64,000 nt of DNA from Epiperipatus broadwayi (taxonomy: Eukaryota; Onychophora; Udeonychophora; Euonychophora; Peripatidae): positions 1,811,844 to 1,875,843 of the forward strand of contig JAQFVV010006293.1 of assembly GCA_028023455.1 (NCBI GenBank). Reading direction: 5' to 3'. The number at the start of each line of letters is the position of its first letter. The stretch's first letter is position 1. Positions 61,655 through 64,000 of the stretch are shown here, piece after piece. A program made the position numbers and the translations under genes. The notes beneath the pieces were generated by a model. That model searched no databases and was not told where the DNA came from. It worked only from the letters and a program-made list of their open reading frames with translations.

Positions 61655-61760
61655 AATATTTGAAATGCCCCATAGCTATATTATTCCAGCCACACTCTCT
61701 TTTTTTTATTTGTGGCTGGAATAAGTTCACTATGGGATATTTCAACTTCAAATATATGTA
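61655..61760. repeat. Hairpin with about 35-bp arms
   Basis: Left arm TGAAATGCCCCATAG and TTATTCCAGCCACA pair with the right arm TGTGGCTGGAATAA and CTATGGGATATTTCA. The loop is about 15 bases. It lies about 40 bp outside the left arm of the Penelope-like element and could be a small foldback element or part of the target. Confidence 0.7.
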
Positions 61761-61798
61761 TATATATTGAAATGAATGTTTTTATGGATAAAAGATGT

Positions 61799-62437
61799 TT
61801 TATGAAATGTTTTTGGGAATAACTATGTTTACTAAAATAAAATAAATCTATCAACATTTTGATAAGATAACACTTATCCTCAACTGAGTGAAAAAATATA
61901 TATAGTAATAATCATATGGTTATAATAGATAGAAATGTTTCACGTAGTTGTTGAGTAGTTTGATTTATATTTAACAATATTTTTTTATATTCATTTGCAT
62001 TAAGAAACTTACAAATAGTTGGTAATTTTACTGTTTTATTATGTTTATTAAAGCAGTTTGTGGTTTTAAAATTGTCTAGAGCTTTTCCAAATACTCCTTT
62101 GGGTCATGGTTATTGTATCTGAATATGATTTTAGAACTTGGGATGTCTATATGATGACCAGTATTCAAAACATGGAGAGTAAATACACAAGATATTGAGC
62201 ATTTTTTTACTGCATTAATGTGTTCATCTCTTCTAGCACTTGTATGCCAATTGGTCCTTCCTAAGTATGTAGTTGGGCCCATGCCACATGGGATTTCATA
62301 GACTCTTTGGGCTTCTGGATGGAATACATCCTTAGGTTTAATTAGAATTTTATTTTTTCTCAGTAGAAAATGTTATTTTTATACTATAGCATCTTAATAT
62401 ATTTCTAACTTTATCTGTGGTTCCTTTTATATAAGGA
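61799..62437 (-). repeat. Left inverted arm of the Penelope-like element
   Basis: Read on the minus strand it matches the right arm over its whole length. Examples are ATAACACTTATCCTCAACT near 61868-61886, TATATAAAAG near the inner end, and the AAACCTAAGGATGTA block. The inner limit is at the shared CTTATATAAAAG. Confidence 0.85.
62076..62437 (-). pseudogene. GIY-YIG endonuclease part, left arm
   Basis: The minus-strand frame gives NPYIKGTTDKVRNILRCYSI, then after a frameshift PKDVFHPEAQRVYEIPCGMG, TTYLGRTNWHTSARRDEHIN, and HVLNTGHHIDIP. These match 'VYKIPC.....YIG.T.R....R..EH' and 'H....GH.I' of GIY-YIG domains; YIG is YLG here. The open part after Met (62282-62076) is 68 residues, with Arg and Glu-His at residues 17-21. 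Confidence 0.8.
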
Positions 62438-62519
62438 TTGCATATTTTAACAGAAGTATTTGCTTTTTTTTCTTTTTTTTCTATGGTCTTTCAAAATACA
62501 TAAAAAAGACATTCCACTC

Positions 62520-63260
62520 TGTCCAATTGTTAATGCCATAGGATCACTTACTCAAGTCTTATTAAGATACATAGTAAATCAAATACAATGAATTATTCCC
62601 TTTATGAAATTGTATATAAAAACCCAGCTCATTTTGTATCTAGTATTAATAATTGAAAATTATCATCAAACGATGTCCTTGTGAGCTTTGATGTCATTTC
62701 TTTAGTTACGAAAATACTAGTTGATGAAGCATTGGATATAGTTTCTAAATATTGCAATTTATATAGTCATATTATTACATAAGCTAAACATTGTCTTAAT
62801 AATAATTATTTTACTAACAGTAATAAATTCTACAAATCAGTAATGGGAATCCCAGTGTGATCTTCTATCTCCAATGCTTTTTTCCAATTTATTCATGGAA
62901 GAATTTGAAATTCAAGTTTTAAACTCAGCATTATACAAACCATCTATCTGGCTTTAGATATCTTGATAATGCATTTGGTGTTTGGTCACATAGCGAAGAA
63001 AAACTAAATGACCTTTATTCATATTAATAACCTACACCCACAAATTAAATTCATTATGGAAATAGTAAAAGATAGAAAACTCCCTTTTCTTGATATTCTT
63101 GTTTCTAGAACAAACAATAATATCTTATCATTCTCTCTATATAGGAAATCTGCACATGCTGATAGATATCTAAAAGCATCATCTCATTACCATTGAGCCC
63201 AAATTTTTTCTGTAGCTAAATCACTATTTACAAAAGCATTTTTTATTTTCGAATGCATCT
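62520..63260 (+). pseudogene. Penelope-type reverse transcriptase, broken
   Basis: Read across frames the motifs occur in order: CPIVNAIGSLTQVL ('RPIVS..GS'), then NDVLVSFDVISLVTKI near 62675-62715 ('LVSFDVVSLFTNVP'). MGIPV at 62842-62857 stands for 'MGSPLGP', and ISNAFFQFIHG for 'A..FM..FE'. FRYLDNAFGVWSHSEEKL at 62954-63007 is the 'RYVDD.F..W..G...L' block; the catalytic YVDD has become YLDN at 62959-62970. LPFLDILVSRTNN and SLYRKSAHADRYLKASSHYH follow in the frame 63008-63196. Stops and frameshifts are frequent, so the enzyme is dead. Confidence 0.85.
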
Positions 63261-63360
63261 ATATTAAGAAAAGAGATCAAATACATATGTGAAGTCTTAT
63301 TAATGAATTGTTATAATACCATTACTATAAATAAAGCAGTGCACAGAACCCCCCCCCTGC

Positions 63361-63744
63361 TTTCCTTATATAAAAGAAACCCAGATACTATTGGAAAGAT
63401 ACTAAGATGCTACAACAGAAAAAGTTTTCTTTACTGAGGAAAAGATTAATAATATTCGAATTAAACTTAAGGATGTAATTTCTCTAAAAGCTTAAAGTGT
63501 TTATGAAATCCCATACAACATGTTCCTGACTACATACACAGGAAGAAGCAATCGACCTGCAAATGCTAGAAGAGATAAATACCTTAATGCAGTAAAAAAA
63601 ATTCTCAACATCTTCAGCACTTGCTTTTCATGTTTTGGATACTGGCTATCAAAAGTACTTCTTCAAATACTAAAATCATATCCACTTGCAATAGTCATAA
63701 TTAAAGAAAAGCTATGGAATTTTTTAAAACACAAATTGCATTAA
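63361..63744 (+). pseudogene. GIY-YIG endonuclease part, right arm
   Basis: Frames read ERY-DATTEKVFFTEEKINN, then SVYEIPYNM and TTYTGRSNRPANARRDKYLN with AVKKILNIFSTCF. It corresponds to the left-arm copy, with YTG in place of YIG, and the GH segment is altered. The open stretch is 63520-63744. Confidence 0.75.
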
Positions 63745-63980
63745 TAAGCATGACAAAACAATAACTATTTGGAAGAGTTTTTTAACACAGATGAATGTAA
63801 AAAATATGAGTAAATATAAATTAAACTATTCAGCAACTTTGTGAAACAGTTCTATCTACTATAACCATATGATTAGTAATATTTTTCACTTAGTTGAGGA
63901 TAAGTGTTATTTTATAGAACTGTCTGTAGATTTATTTTATTTTATTAAATATGGTTATCCCAAAAAAACATGTTTCATAA
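63361..63980 (+). repeat. Right inverted arm of the Penelope-like element
   Basis: This is the inverted partner of 61799-62437. It contains the plus-strand GIY-YIG part and the terminal non-coding part with TTGAGGATAAGTGTTATTTTA at about 63894-63914. Confidence 0.85.
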
Positions 63981-64000
63981 TATATATTGTACCGGTCAGA

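Larger units (their letters stand above)
61799..63980 (+). mobile_element. Penelope-like element with inverted arms
   Basis: The core is a reverse transcriptase on the plus strand (about 62520-63260) followed by a GIY-YIG domain on the plus strand. The left side, 61799-62437, is an inverted, diverged copy of the right side, 63361-63980, and so carries a second GIY-YIG domain on the minus strand. Penelope-like elements are known for terminal repeats in direct or inverted arrangement produced during insertion, and this fits. The element may run past the window end. All frames are broken. Confidence 0.85.

Noticed and set aside
61799-64000. Hammerhead ribozyme in the Penelope arms
   Set aside because: Such ribozymes are known in some Penelope-like elements. 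I looked for the CTGATGA...GAAAC core on both strands of both arms and did not find it.

Overview
The window looks like gene-poor, very AT-rich nuclear DNA from an invertebrate animal. There is no dense set of open frames and no bacterial gene organisation. Long A/T runs, AT and AAT microsatellites, tRNA-derived SINEs, a LINE, Penelope-like elements and eukaryote-type DNA transposons (Merlin, hAT with a TTF/DUF4371 transposase, pogo/Tigger) are all present. I cannot name the species or phylum. No intact host protein gene could be recognised. Almost every stretch with protein-coding character is a broken transposable element.

Layout. 0.9-2 kb: a broken Penelope-like (PLE) GIY-YIG region joined to a LINE 3' fragment. 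3.1-4.1 kb: old diverged repeats. 6.4-6.6 kb: a foldback element. 6.6-9.7 kb: a decayed hAT transposon. 18.6-18.9 kb: a 285-bp MITE. 19.1 and 22.7 kb: two very short tRNA-derived SINEs, the second with a near-perfect 16-bp target duplication. 25.4 kb: an exact 48-bp tandem duplication. 29.4-31 kb: two copies of a long-TIR MITE, the second split by a LINE 3' end. 38.6-38.9 kb: a possible promoter. 40.0-42.2 kb: a decayed Merlin transposon with a perfect 8-bp target duplication. 44.1-45.3 kb: two unrelated PLE fragments. 45.3-48.8 kb: a nearly complete but frameshifted LINE ending in a long AAT tail. 51.8 and 54.1 kb: strong foldback hairpins. 53.1-54.05 kb: a pogo/Tigger-like element. 59.2-59.6 kb: a GC-richer island with a perfect hairpin. 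60.0 kb: a possible short exon. 60.9-61.5 kb: a second Tigger/jerky-type transposase fragment. 61.8-64.0 kb: a PLE whose reverse transcriptase lies between long inverted arms, each carrying a GIY-YIG domain.

How the parts relate. The LINE at 45-48 kb has 3'-end relatives at 1.6-1.9 kb and 29.9-30.7 kb. At least three GIY-YIG lineages of PLE are present. Insertions are nested: a LINE inside a MITE, a foldback next to the hAT end, and a foldback forming one end of the Merlin element. All transposase and reverse transcriptase genes carry stops or frameshifts, so nothing here appears able to move by itself. The SINEs and MITEs would depend on enzymes encoded elsewhere. Regions between these elements are AT-rich sequence in which I see no supported gene. 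I found no convincing new biological system. The most unusual items are the inverted-arm PLE, the minimal tRNA-only SINE, and a MITE whose inverted repeats carry RFX X-box-like palindromes.
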